DNA of 64,000 bases from Archegozetes longisetosus. Lineage: Eukaryota > Arthropoda > Arachnida > Sarcoptiformes > Trhypochthoniidae. The notes beneath the pieces were generated by a model that made no database searches, was not told the origin of the DNA, and worked only from the letters and a program-made list of their open reading frames with translations. This document shows positions 54,760 through 64,000 of this stretch, piece after piece. The position numbers and the translations under genes are program-made. The stretch covers positions 1,494,001 to 1,558,000 of the forward strand of contig JAEMBT020000002.1 of the NCBI GenBank assembly GCA_018873245.2. Reading direction: 5' to 3'. Within the stretch, counting starts at the first letter, position 1; each line of letters opens with the position of its first letter.

Positions 54760-55560
54760 TTGACATTCTTTAACCCTTCGTCACAACTGTGGGGTAAAAT
54801 GTTCCCAAGTTTGACTTTAAAAATCTCTCTAAAATCAACAGAATATCGTCATTTCTTGAAAAATTAGCTATTCCTCAATCATATATCTGACTGAATGACA
54901 AAAATCCTGATTAATTTAGACTTATAACTTTATTTTTAAAAATTTTTTCTGGCAACGTGTCTCTCTAAAGACAGAAATTTCCCTTAACATCGCAATGCTT
55001 CGTGTTTACCATATGTGTCGCAGCGCTGTAATGTTGCTACTAGCAATTTATACCGCTAATGACGCTGTAGCAGATAATAACTAGAAATTAATTAATTAAT
55101 CAATTAAAACTTCAAAAGCAAAGGCTAACCTTGATTCTGATAGCATTCGGTCTAACTTGGAACAGACATAAGGCGTGAAAACGTACTCAGTTAATTTACG
55201 TATTCGGAAGTTAAGTTGTTACGAAGGGTTAAAGTTGAAGTTAGACTCAAAGAATAATAACTGAACCTTTAGACAGGTTTTAGGTCATTTCTGATTCAAA
55301 GTAATTTTATTTTGTTCAATATTTTTCAATACAGTTGCCTATAACCGGGCCAGACTGTAGTGGCTAAATTTAAGATGAATCTCAATATTGGAGGCATTTT
55401 TCAGTATTTGAAGAATGTTGAATCAAAATTTTTCATTCAAAGCATGAATTGTATAAAGATGAGACTAAATTATAATTCGTTTATTAAATACATTTTATAC
55501 AAATTAATAGAACCAACGAGTCTATTAATACATTTGTGCTTATTCCAATGTTTGTAGACA
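54760..55560. other. non-coding stretch
   Basis: AT-rich. No exon similarity was recognised; the missing middle of SANT copy 2 would be expected here. Confidence 0.35.
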
Positions 55561-55564
55561 TTTA

Positions 55565-56798
55565 CGGAGGTAACTCCAAAGTTTTAAAGCACGAGTGCAT
55601 ATTAAATCACATAATTGTTACGCGTATGTTAGAATATTTGTTTACGTTTAAGATTTTTATGTGTTGAATTTCAGACTAGTTACGTGAAAAGTTATTTTAT
55701 TGCGCATTTTAAAAATATCTTTGTCAGCTCTAATCATCAATTAATAATGGAATTGAATCGAGAGCATTTAAGAGCAATAATTTATTACAATTACAAAAAA
55801 GATGACGCGTGAGGAATATTTTGAATATTGAAATGCTGAATATGTTGGGTGATAATTCTATTTCAAAATCTACTGTTGAATATTGGTATCGTGAGTTCGC
55901 AAGAAACAAAAATCGATTGAAGACAAACGACGCTCTGGAAGACCAGTTACTGCAACTGATGATGAAACAGTTGAGCGTGTGCTCCAAATGGTCAGTGAAG
56001 GTTGAAGATTGAAGAGTGACGTATGAAAAAATTCAGGAGACATTAAAGATTGGCGCCTCAGCATTCAATAACATTTTACACGATCGGTTTGGGCTCAGAA
56101 AGGTCTTATCTCGTTGGGTACCACATAAGCTCAGCGACGAATAAAGCATCAGTGATAAACAGGAGACGAAACTTATGTTTATTTTTATGAGGCGTTCACT
56201 TGTCATACATAATCCATTCCAGATTATGGATCCTTGAAGATGAGCCAATTGCTCAACGATCGAAAACCAGTCGATCGACCAGAAAAATTATGTACGCTGT
56301 ATTCTTCAGGAGCACAGGACTGATTAAGGCCATCAAGTTGTAAGAACAGAAGACTATCAATCACCGCTAAATTGTACAATGAAGCATGCCTTCCGCAAAC
56401 CTTCGATGGCCTTAGAATTCGAGGAGTTATTCTGCATCACGATAACACGTTATCCCATAAGGCTTCTATCACTCAAAAATTTTGACTGAAAAAGTATCAA
56501 ATTGATGCCTCATCTGCCTTATTCTCCTGATCTGGCATCATGTGATTTCTGGCTATTCAAAGGTTTGAAAAACACATGAGAAGTCGAAGCTTTCGCACTC
56601 CAGAAGAGATAGATCGTGAAGTTTTTGGATATTTCGATGGTGTCTTAAAGAAGAATGGCATTCAGTTTTCAATAAATGGTTTCGTCGAATGAAGCGTTGC
56701 ATTGAAGTTCAGGGAGACTACTTTGGACAATTATGAATTTATTATGTAAAAACATTAAGCAAATAAAGAACGCCTTAAAACTTTTGGAATTACCCCCG
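55565..56798. mobile_element. mariner element, inactive
   Basis: CGGAGGTAACTCCAAAGTTT (55565) and, on the minus strand from 56798, CGGGGGTAATTCCAAAAGTT are flanked by TA (55563-55564, 56799-56800). The transposase inside is broken many times. It is inserted between two blocks of a decayed SANT-gene copy. Confidence 0.8.
55747..56741 (+). pseudogene. mariner transposase, multiply broken
   Basis: From ATG 55747: ELNREHLRAIIYYNYKKDDA (N-terminal HTH), then in a second frame SISKSTVEYWYREFARNKNR. After further shifts RWVPHKLSDE carries the WVPHxL motif, LHHDNTLSHKASITQKF contains the second catalytic Asp, and WFRRMKRCIEVQGDYFGQL forms the C-terminus. At least five frameshifts or stops. It is related to, but clearly distinct from, the intact mariner at 31723. 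Confidence 0.75.
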
Positions 56799-56869
56799 TA
56801 TTATCATCAAACTCAATACTACAGTCCTTTCATATTCAATTCAAGATAATTCGATTTACTCGATTTAAA

Positions 56870-57490
56870 AGTTGTTTATTGGTAGTCGTTATTTTTCAGC
56901 AATTTCACAAATCCTTTCATATCAGTGGAACTGAAAATCATAGCGATTGTTTAGACTCTTTCTGGTATCAACCATTTTGTATTGAATGCCTGCGAGTAGT
57001 AATGAAATGTGGGCCACATTTATAAACTTTTGGTCCAAGATAGTTGACTATTGAATCTAGTTTGGAACTTTCTTAAGGATTATCAGAAATATAGTTTGCA
57101 ACCAATTCTGATTTCGATAACTTGATAACTGATTGATTGCTTCAACATTACTAACTTTTGTTTATTAGCATCTTGGTTTTACCGAAATATCAATTTTTTC
57201 ATTAATCATATTTTTATCAGGTTTATTGAAATTAACTTACATTTTTACAACATTAGTTATAATATCGACAGAACTTTTGCTTCAATTGCTATCAATTATA
57301 TAGTGTGAAGCAGTAATAGAGGAGTAACTCATCCGGTGATAAAATACTCAAAACTTCAACATCTCAATGCAATTAGTATTGACTTTTAGCGAAACTTATT
57401 TTTGATGTGTCTCACTTGCAGTCAAAACGCATCCGCTGAAATCGAAATCAAGCACTTTTACTTTATGAAAGAAAATTATTTATAAATTAT
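56870..57490 (-). pseudogene. decayed copy of the SANT-domain gene, exon 2 block (copy 2)
   Basis: It aligns with exon 2 of the intact gene: GGAACTGAAAATCATAGCGA against 59216-59235, CCAATTCTGATTTCGATAA against CCAACTCTGGTTTCGACGA, and ACTTTATGAAAGAAAATTAT against ATTTTATGAAAAGAATCAAT at the 5' border. No open frame remains. Confidence 0.6.
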
Positions 57491-57499
57491 GATAAAAAA

Positions 57500-58150
57500 G
57501 GTTGAAATCTTATTGCTAGACTTAACTAGACCTCCAAGAGATATCTAAAAAGATATTTTTTGTTTCGTTTGATTTTGTATCTGATTTTTAAAGACTGAAA
57601 TGTCGTTTAATTATTATTGTGATTAACATCGATCAAAACATTGTATCTACAATTGAAGCATGAAATGGAAAAATCGGACATCTCACTCCATAAAACGGCC
57701 CTATAATATCGGCAATATTAATCAATTTCAGAGCTCTCAAGAGCTAGTATATATTTAATTCATATTCAAAAATAATGTTTTCTTTCAATTGATTCAATTG
57801 AATTAAAGATTATCCAGCAATTACTTGATTATAAAAATAATTTATCAAAATTCAAATTTATTTTATTTAAGATTTTATAAACATTTATAGAAACTAAATC
57901 AAAAAGTTTGATACTATAGATGTCAGGTCTGCATAATGCGTCAAATTATGTTCAGACCAGAGACCGGAAAAATTGAGAGCATGGTTGTCCTTTTATAAAT
58001 AGTTTTATCTTTATTTACTATGTGTTGAAGCATCAGAACGTTCCAATTAGAAGTGCTCAAATTGGTTCTATTAAAAATAACAAACTTTTGCTCAAGTTTA
58101 TTTTAAAGTACTAACTCAAACAAATTTTGAAACTTATTTTGCATTAAAAT
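57500..58150. other. non-coding spacer
   Basis: AT-rich, 3' flank of the intact SANT gene, no feature seen. Confidence 0.35.
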
Positions 58151-58154
58151 TTCT

Positions 58155-60169
58155 CTATTTGTTGTTTTTACTTCTATTCAGTGCTAACTTATGATTGAAT
58201 TGTTCTCTCAATCGGTTTATCTTTTGAAACGAATGACTACTGAGTGTTTGTCTTAAGTCCATGGCATGTATCAAATCGAATAAAGGATAAACGGAAGACG
58301 CGGTCTTATAATCAGGCGAATTTATGAGTGCCTGAAAATAAATAAAGCTTTACAAAAATTATTTTGAATTATCAAACAAAGTAAAAATGAAGTACCAGTT
58401 TGTAATAATCGCAAACATAGTTTAGATATTTGTTTTCACACTTCTTAGCGTTAAAGTCTTTATAACCATTAGCTTTCATCTCATTAGACACTAATTGCCA
58501 GAAACTTTTAGAATTGCTGCCAAATTGTGTGACAACTCTTTCCACTATTTTTGCCAACGAATAAAACGCTTTTACATCAGAATCCGTCAACTTTGAAGCC
58601 TTTTCAATAAACTGACACCAATCTTGACCAGACGAAACTTCACTCACGATACTAATATCAAGTTTATCCCTTGACTGATAATAATCTTTTGAAGTTAAGG
58701 CATGAGCTGAAATATAACTTCGATTATTACTTGAATTTATAGTTGGCATTTCAGTTTTTTTCTGGTTAGAACCGATAGTTTCCTTGTATTTAGCACTCTT
58801 AAGGGCGAATAGTTTACGTAATTCCGAAACACTTTCAAATTTTCCAACTTTAAGAAAATATTCTAAATCTAACGAATGGACCACATCAAAAAGTGGGTAA
58901 ACTTTGGAAGCGACCTCATAATTGGGAGCATTTTCCAGTACCTGAAAAGTTTTAAATTACAAACTTCTGAACATGAGTTAAACCAAAATATTTTTATAAA
59001 CCATTCTTAAATACCTTTTTATACCAATTAATAGAGCCCATAAAACTGTCTCTACATTTTTGTGGCTTCCAACTCGTAAAACCATTTCTTATCATCTCGT
59101 TTGAGACTATTATCCATTTGCTGTTTAATTCCATATCATTTGATGGATTCATTTTAAAAAGATATCTATTGATATCCATTATTTGCAATAACTTTTTGAA
59201 CGCTTCTATATCAACAGAACTGTACTTCAGAGCAATCGTTAAAATATTCCCTATCTTTTCAGTTTTCACCTCAAATACCAACTGAGAAGAGGTCGACAAA
59301 TGACCACATTTTAGATTACGGACACCCAAATAATCAGTTATTGAATTTAAATGAGAATTTGTGTCTTCACTATAACCAGAATTACTGTTTGAGACCAACT
59401 CTGGTTTCGACGAATAAATAATTGATTCATTGTTTAAACTTTTCTTTACTTCTTTGACGATAACTTTTTCATTATTTAAAGTTTTAGGTTTTGCCGAAAC
59501 GCTAATTGTTTCACTGATATTATTAGCAGACTCAGAAAATTGATCGCAAATATCATTCAATTTTTTTACTGGTTTTGAGTTTATATCAAGAGAAGTTTTG
59601 TCCAAATTATTGATGTCTTTAAAAGTAATGTTTGAAGACGTAATTGAATTAGTTGAGTCAATAGTCGATGAAATTTTGACAACTTTACTGCAATTATTAT
59701 TAATTGCATTGCTTTCGGAAATGATTGGTCCCTTTGCCGGTGAAATACTGGAAAATGAAATATCTTCATGATCATTACTAGTTTTTAGTAAAACTCTAAT
59801 CCTCGATAAGTTTTCGATAATTTGTTTGTCACTTATTATCAAAACGTATTCTTTGAAATCCGTGTCAAACACCTACTATTTTATGAAAAGAATCAATTAT
59901 ATAAATGATGAAAAAAGATTGAAACATAACTGTTAGTTTCAAAATTTATAACTCATATATGACTATTAGACATAAGTTATGTCCAATAGTCTAGTTACGT
60001 GAAATAACTAGACCTCAAACAGGTGTGTTTCAGGTGAAACGTTTTGTCGTGTTTGGCTTAGTATTTGTTCGTAGACACTTTTAAAAGTAAAATAACTATT
60101 ATCACTTTCAATAACAACACAATATTTAAGATCATTTATTTGAACTAAACATTTAAAACGTGATGACAT
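58155..60169 (-). CDS. two-SANT-domain protein with N-terminal beta-grasp-like domain, four exons
   Basis: Exons, all in phase with GT-AG borders: 60169-60014 (MSSRFKCLVQINDLKYCVVI ... HLFE), 59872-59015, 58941-58396, 58331-58155. The N-terminus continues across intron 1 as VFDTDFKEYVLIISDKQIIE then RIRVLLK, which looks like a ubiquitin/PB1-type beta-grasp fold (inference). Ser/Asn-rich linkers separate two SANT/Myb-like domains: WIIVSNEMIRNGFTSWKPQK then CRDSFMGSINWYKKV, and FWQLVSNEMKANGYKDFNAK then KCENKYLNYVCDYYKL. The end is LREQFNHKLALNRSKNNK. The same SANT type occurs in the TUTase gene at 15-18 kb. No stop or shift was found. DNA or chromatin binding is possible but unproven. Two decayed copies lie upstream on the same strand. 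Confidence 0.7.
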
Positions 60170-60890
60170 ATTATTTAATAATAGCAAACAATTAATAAAA
60201 TAATAAAATGACCTCAATAGCAATTGTTTTTACCTTTAAGTCTATCTAAATCACATGATTAGGTGGCACTCGAGCTGTAGTTCAGCAATAAAGTCAATAA
60301 AGTAAGTCATAGAATGCTTGCTTTTCATGGCACACTGGGTCTACAATTTGAAACCAATCAAACATCAAAACATTTTTTGCTCATATTTCTAAAGAAAAGT
60401 TTTATCAGAAAAGTTCAATATTAGAATAGACCTAATTTGAACTTTTATTAAAACATAAATCTGAGATAAGAATGAATAGCAACAAAAATGATGTTCACAA
60501 CAGTCGAACGTACTTTTATAGGCCGATGAGTTAAACTCTGTTCGGAGAATAACGACGGATACTTCGACGGACGAGTATTTACTATAAACTCGAATAGTAT
60601 GTACTTTTCAAACACTTTTTTGTAATTTTCTTTATGAACTAATACAAAGTACATTTTTCATCAATGCCTTTTTATTTCAGTATAAAGTAGTTAACCTGTT
60701 TTCCATAGGAATCAAAACAGAAAAGCTTTGTCTCTGATGGCTAATTTGAGTTTTAAATTGTTGATCCCGTATAACAGGATGTCACGATTTGATCGAACTA
60801 AAGATCTAATAAGTTTGTTCTTTCATAATGCACCAATTAATTCAAATTATTTAATTTTCAGTTTGAAAATTGTCAACAAAGATCAATAAT
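60170..60890. other. 5' flank of the SANT gene, no feature seen
   Basis: AT-rich. The promoter of the minus-strand gene should be here but I see no convincing core element. Confidence 0.35.
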
Positions 60891-60894
60891 TACT

Positions 60895-61268
60895 CAAGTT
60901 TCCGGTTATCGGTTTTAATCGATAAAAACCACCGAATTCTCTGACGATCGATTCGGTTAAAACGGTCAAAATCGGTTTTTAAAATGGCTGAACAATTGTT
61001 TTAAATTAAAATTTTTATGAATTCAAAGTTAGAACTAGATTTTTTTATGAACTGTAATGTCATAAATATAGAGCAAATTACTTTTTAAACAATAATAAGC
61101 TGAGCATTAACTTTAATTTACTCTTTAATTGAAATATTGTCTTGAAAACATTTTTAAATTCCCATAAATCATTTCATTTTGAAGCGATTTATTCTATAAA
61201 TTAATGTAAAATAGAATCATTTACTGAATTAATAATGTTATAAAAGTTAAGTTATAACAAATCACAAA

Positions 61269-61313
<45 letters not shown>

Positions 61314-61445
61314 TGCAGGAATGTGTTAGAAGATACGAACATTTAGTTTATCTAATCCTATTTTAACCGAAATTCGGTTAAAATACTTTCACCGAGTTTA
61401 ATCGCCGAATCGGAGAGTTTACTTTAACCGATATCCGGGAACCTG
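60895..61445. mobile_element. non-autonomous hAT-like element with CGGTTAAA repeats (551 bp)
   Basis: CAAGTTTCCGGTTATCGG (60895) and, on the minus strand from 61445, CAGGTTCCCGGATATCGG are terminal repeats. Subterminal TCGGTTAAAA/TTTTAACCGA words are frequent at both ends. Flanks look like a diverged duplication (AATAATTACT and AATAAATTCT). A GA microsatellite lies inside. No coding capacity. It resembles the other hAT-type MITEs here in design but not in sequence. Confidence 0.5.
61273..61310. repeat. (GA)19 microsatellite
   Basis: An uninterrupted GA run inside the MITE at 60895-61445. Confidence 0.9.
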
Positions 61446-61664
61446 AATAAATTCTAACTTTTTTTTACACTCAATTAAATTAGAACTATAGCAGTGGTAA
61501 AATTATGTAGAAAAAATATTTATCAGTGAAATTATCTTATAAGTCTCAAATATTTCATTCATCTTTTCATTTCCGTACGTTTCCCTTCTTTAGGGAGACT
61601 CACTCGAGCCCCACTTAGAAAGTGAGTTTTTCGAGACGGGCGGGACATGTGCATTGGGCCAGAG

Positions 61665-62290
61665 GCGGAGGATATTCTGCCGAAAAAGGGCCATTAATTT
61701 TATAGTCAATGTATATATTTTCTGAATCAGTATAAAGAGTAGATATCAAAAGAAAAATTTCATGTCCGGGCACGCACGTTTTAAAAGTTTTTGCACCCCC
61801 AACCCCCGCATGTATTATATATATATAATTGAAGTATACTATAAGTATACAGTACGAACTACTGGTAAAATTTTAATGATTGAGGTGCTAATAGATTCAG
61901 CATAGAGAGTGAGGAACAGATGCACAGTTATAACCTCTCATTGACTCTATGTCAAAAGTTATCTGGGACAAATGAACGAGATTTTATAAAATTAAAAGAC
62001 AGAGCCATTTAATTGTAGCAAAACCTAACCTAACCCAACCTAACCTAATTGAAACTCAAATTATGCTATAAAATTATAGACGAGATGAATAATTTAAAAT
62101 AAAAAAATCTTAAATCACTTTTTACAGCTTAAACATAAGATTAATGAAAATTCGAAAAGTGGGCGTAACTATTTATAATGGGCGTACTCGGGGATGAAAT
62201 TTTTCCCTGACATCTACTCTTTTTATGGATTCAGAAAATATATGCATCGACTATAAATTCAAGGGCCCTTTTCAGCAGAACACCCGAGGC
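61665..62290. repeat. inverted repeat with arms of about 110 bp
   Basis: The left arm (about 61665-61780: GAGGATATTCTGCCGAAAAA, ATATATTTTCTGAATC, AAAAATTTCATG) is mirrored at about 62185-62290. The centre includes a C-rich tract near 61795 and CCTAA repeats at 62024. The right arm is followed by GC-richer sequence to 62390. Probably a foldback or large TIR element of unknown type. Confidence 0.5.
62024..62048. repeat. interstitial (CCTAA)5 telomere-like repeat
   Basis: Five pentamers CCTAA with one change (CCCAA) form 25 bp. This is the complement of TTAGG, the common arthropod telomere unit. The tract is too short to be a telomere and sits inside a repeat element. Confidence 0.7.
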
Positions 62291-62494
62291 AGATATAACT
62301 GGAGACGTGGGACCAGCGCATCGCCGTCGAAGAAGTGTAGATGTGCAGCGACACCGAGATTCTGACCACTACACCTCAGTGACCCTTAGCCTCAAATACT
62401 ACTTTTATTAAATCACTAAAAGAGAGACTCTTTTTAAACAATTCGCATTTTATTCAATGAATGTTCATTCACAATACTGTATATTCTGGTCTAA

Positions 62495-64000
62495 TTATTT
62501 TGCAGGACAATAGGAAATTCCATCAAAATTCTGGTTGTGAGCAATTGCTGCTAATTTCCAATATCTACACCTTAAAAATCTTGCGGCAGCTTTTGGTTGC
62601 CTTTCACGAGTGAATATTCCTTTCTTATTACCAATTATACGATTGATTTCTAATAAATAGAAAAACAGAACGCAGCTGATACTTATTCTTTAAACTTCTT
62701 ATTTTAATGCAAGAATAAGGTATCTATCGAGTATTCCGTTCATAAGAAACGGCAACTTATAATAACTAAGATTTAGCATATTTTAACAGCTATTTGGTTA
62801 AAGCTTACTTTCATTAGTCATGAAATCAGCAAAATTCCAAATGTGTTCACCAATAAAGAATCCCTTAGCTTTGAGTTTGTCAAAAGCCTTGTGATATTCA
62901 TTCAAAAATTCTGTCTGATAGTCCTCTGAGAATACGAATGGCGGGTCCTATCAATAGAAAATTCAAAAGTCTATAGAAACCAAAAAATTTAATGGTTCAG
63001 CTTCAAATTTGAGTAAAAGAATGAAAATTGCTCATATAAACCAGAACCAATGTTTTAAATGTAAAATTTTTCAGCTTAAGGATATTTTATTAATATTCAA
63101 AATAATACCATATGAAGACCAGCAACAGTATCGGCTCCGTATTCTGATATCATGATAGGCTTCTTATGAGTTTCAAACCAATTCTCAAGATCATGTGTCA
63201 CATGTTTTTCGATAACTTGAGTGAATCCCGTGTCTGAATACCAACCAATGTATCGATTAATCATTAAAACATCTAAAGAGAGTGACATTTTATCTTTACT
63301 GGAGGGGACATTAATAGCTCCAGTTATAGGTCTTGTATTATCCAAACTTTTTGTATGGACTGCTACTTTCTTGAAATACTCTTGAGCTCCACTATCGCCC
63401 GAATGCGGTTCATTAGCGATAGACCACATCACAACTGATGGTCGGTTTTTGTCTCTTTGAATCATTTCTGCTATTGTTTTTAAATGTTGTTGAAGCAGAT
63501 GATCATCAAATCCTTTCAATCCTACAGCTGGACACTCGTCGATCACAACTATTCCCTGACTGTCCGCCTCATCCATAAGCTCTTCTGAATAAGGATAGTG
63601 CGAGGTACGAAATGAATTGGCGCCAATCCATTTGATTAGATTAAAATCTTTTATAATCAGAGGTAAATCGAGACCCTTTCCTCGAATCTAAAACCAAATA
63701 AATTCGAATAAAACATTTAGCTTTGCTTCTAATCTGGCCCAGATATTATTGTGAATTGCTTTCACATTTAAGCTTTGAAAACACTGAGTAGGCGTTATCA
63801 CGCGCTCACTTCAGCTTATGAATTCTTGTTAGTGTGCATGATTTGCAACAATATTTGGGCCAAAATCGAGCTGAATCCTTAGAGTATTTTTTATCTTTTA
63901 ATCATTACATTCGAGTCTTCATGTTTACCAAATCCTCTGAAATACAATGGTTTTCCATTTATTAAGAATGACGACTGTTTGACTTCAACAGTTCTTATGC
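62495..64000 (-). CDS. beta-glucuronidase (GH2), 3' part of gene
   Basis: It hydrolyses beta-D-glucuronide ends of glycosaminoglycans, normally in lysosomes. Exons with in-phase GT-AG borders: beyond 64000 to 63909 ([19 protein letters not shown]), 63687-63109 ([45 protein letters not shown] with the acid/base Glu, then [15 protein letters not shown] with the nucleophile Glu), 62947-62809 ([34 protein letters not shown]) and 62649-62495 ([20 protein letters not shown], stop TAA 62495). The catalytic barrel is complete. The N-terminal sugar-binding and immunoglobulin-like domains are off the window. Introns of 60-220 bp. No damage was seen, so it is presumably functional. Confidence 0.9.

Noticed and set aside
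60448..60654. 68-codon minus-strand frame upstream of the SANT gene as an extra exon
   Set aside because: No similarity to the decayed gene copies and no in-phase splice to 60169.
62295..62395. tRNA-like or tRNA-derived SINE head on the minus strand (GAGGTGTAGTGGTCAG resembling an A box)
   Set aside because: The B-box match is poor and I could not fold a cloverleaf; it borders a repeat arm. Not supported enough to annotate.

Overview
The window is AT-rich (roughly 70% A+T by eye) nuclear DNA from an animal. Genes carry short GT-AG introns. It contains two ionotropic-receptor-like genes, which are a protostome family, and a short run of CCTAA pentamers matching the arthropod telomere repeat. 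Mariner, Tc1, hAT and PIF/Harbinger copies are dense. I infer an arthropod, possibly a chelicerate such as a mite or spider, but the sequence alone does not fix the species.

Layout. 0.6-10.2 kb is a transposon pile: a PIF/Harbinger element with accessory MADF exon, a deleted mariner interrupted by a Tc1-like element, a long-armed foldback, a mariner pseudogene, and a tandem repeat. 15.0-18.4 kb (minus) is a TUT1/Cid1-type nucleotidyltransferase gene with Myb/SANT-like domains fused to its N-terminal half and two single-base frame breaks. 19-24 kb holds palindromic elements and a dead hAT. 25.0-29.6 kb (plus) is an NB-ARC plus tetratricopeptide (NLR-like) gene split by a complete hAT element that has an intact transposase and an 8-bp target duplication. 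30.7-33.6 kb is a foldback element with arms built of ~137-bp repeats, enclosing an intact mariner. 34-39 kb contains a second long palindrome, an orphan formin FH2 exon, a Tc1 element and a Harbinger-type MITE.

39.5-45.0 kb carries two ionotropic-receptor-like genes arranged head to head (one minus, one plus), evidently an inverted duplication. 46.7-60.2 kb is a minus-strand array of one four-exon gene encoding Myb/SANT-like domains related to those of the TUTase gene: one apparently intact copy (58.2-60.2 kb) and two decayed ones, broken up by transposons. Inside the array, on the plus strand, sits an intronless 687-residue secreted clan GH-A glycoside hydrolase with its own TATA box and poly(A) signal, a candidate for horizontal acquisition. 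62.5-64 kb is the 3' part of a spliced beta-glucuronidase gene on the minus strand, continuing past the window edge.

The genes do not form a pathway. The two glycosidases could both act on carbohydrate, but they differ in structure and probably in origin. The main themes are lineage-specific gene duplication followed by decay, and repeated nested transposition. I name the candidate new biology as the NLR-like gene with an amyloid-motif-like N-terminus, the SANT-TUTase fusion with its tandem relatives, and the 137-bp-repeat foldback.
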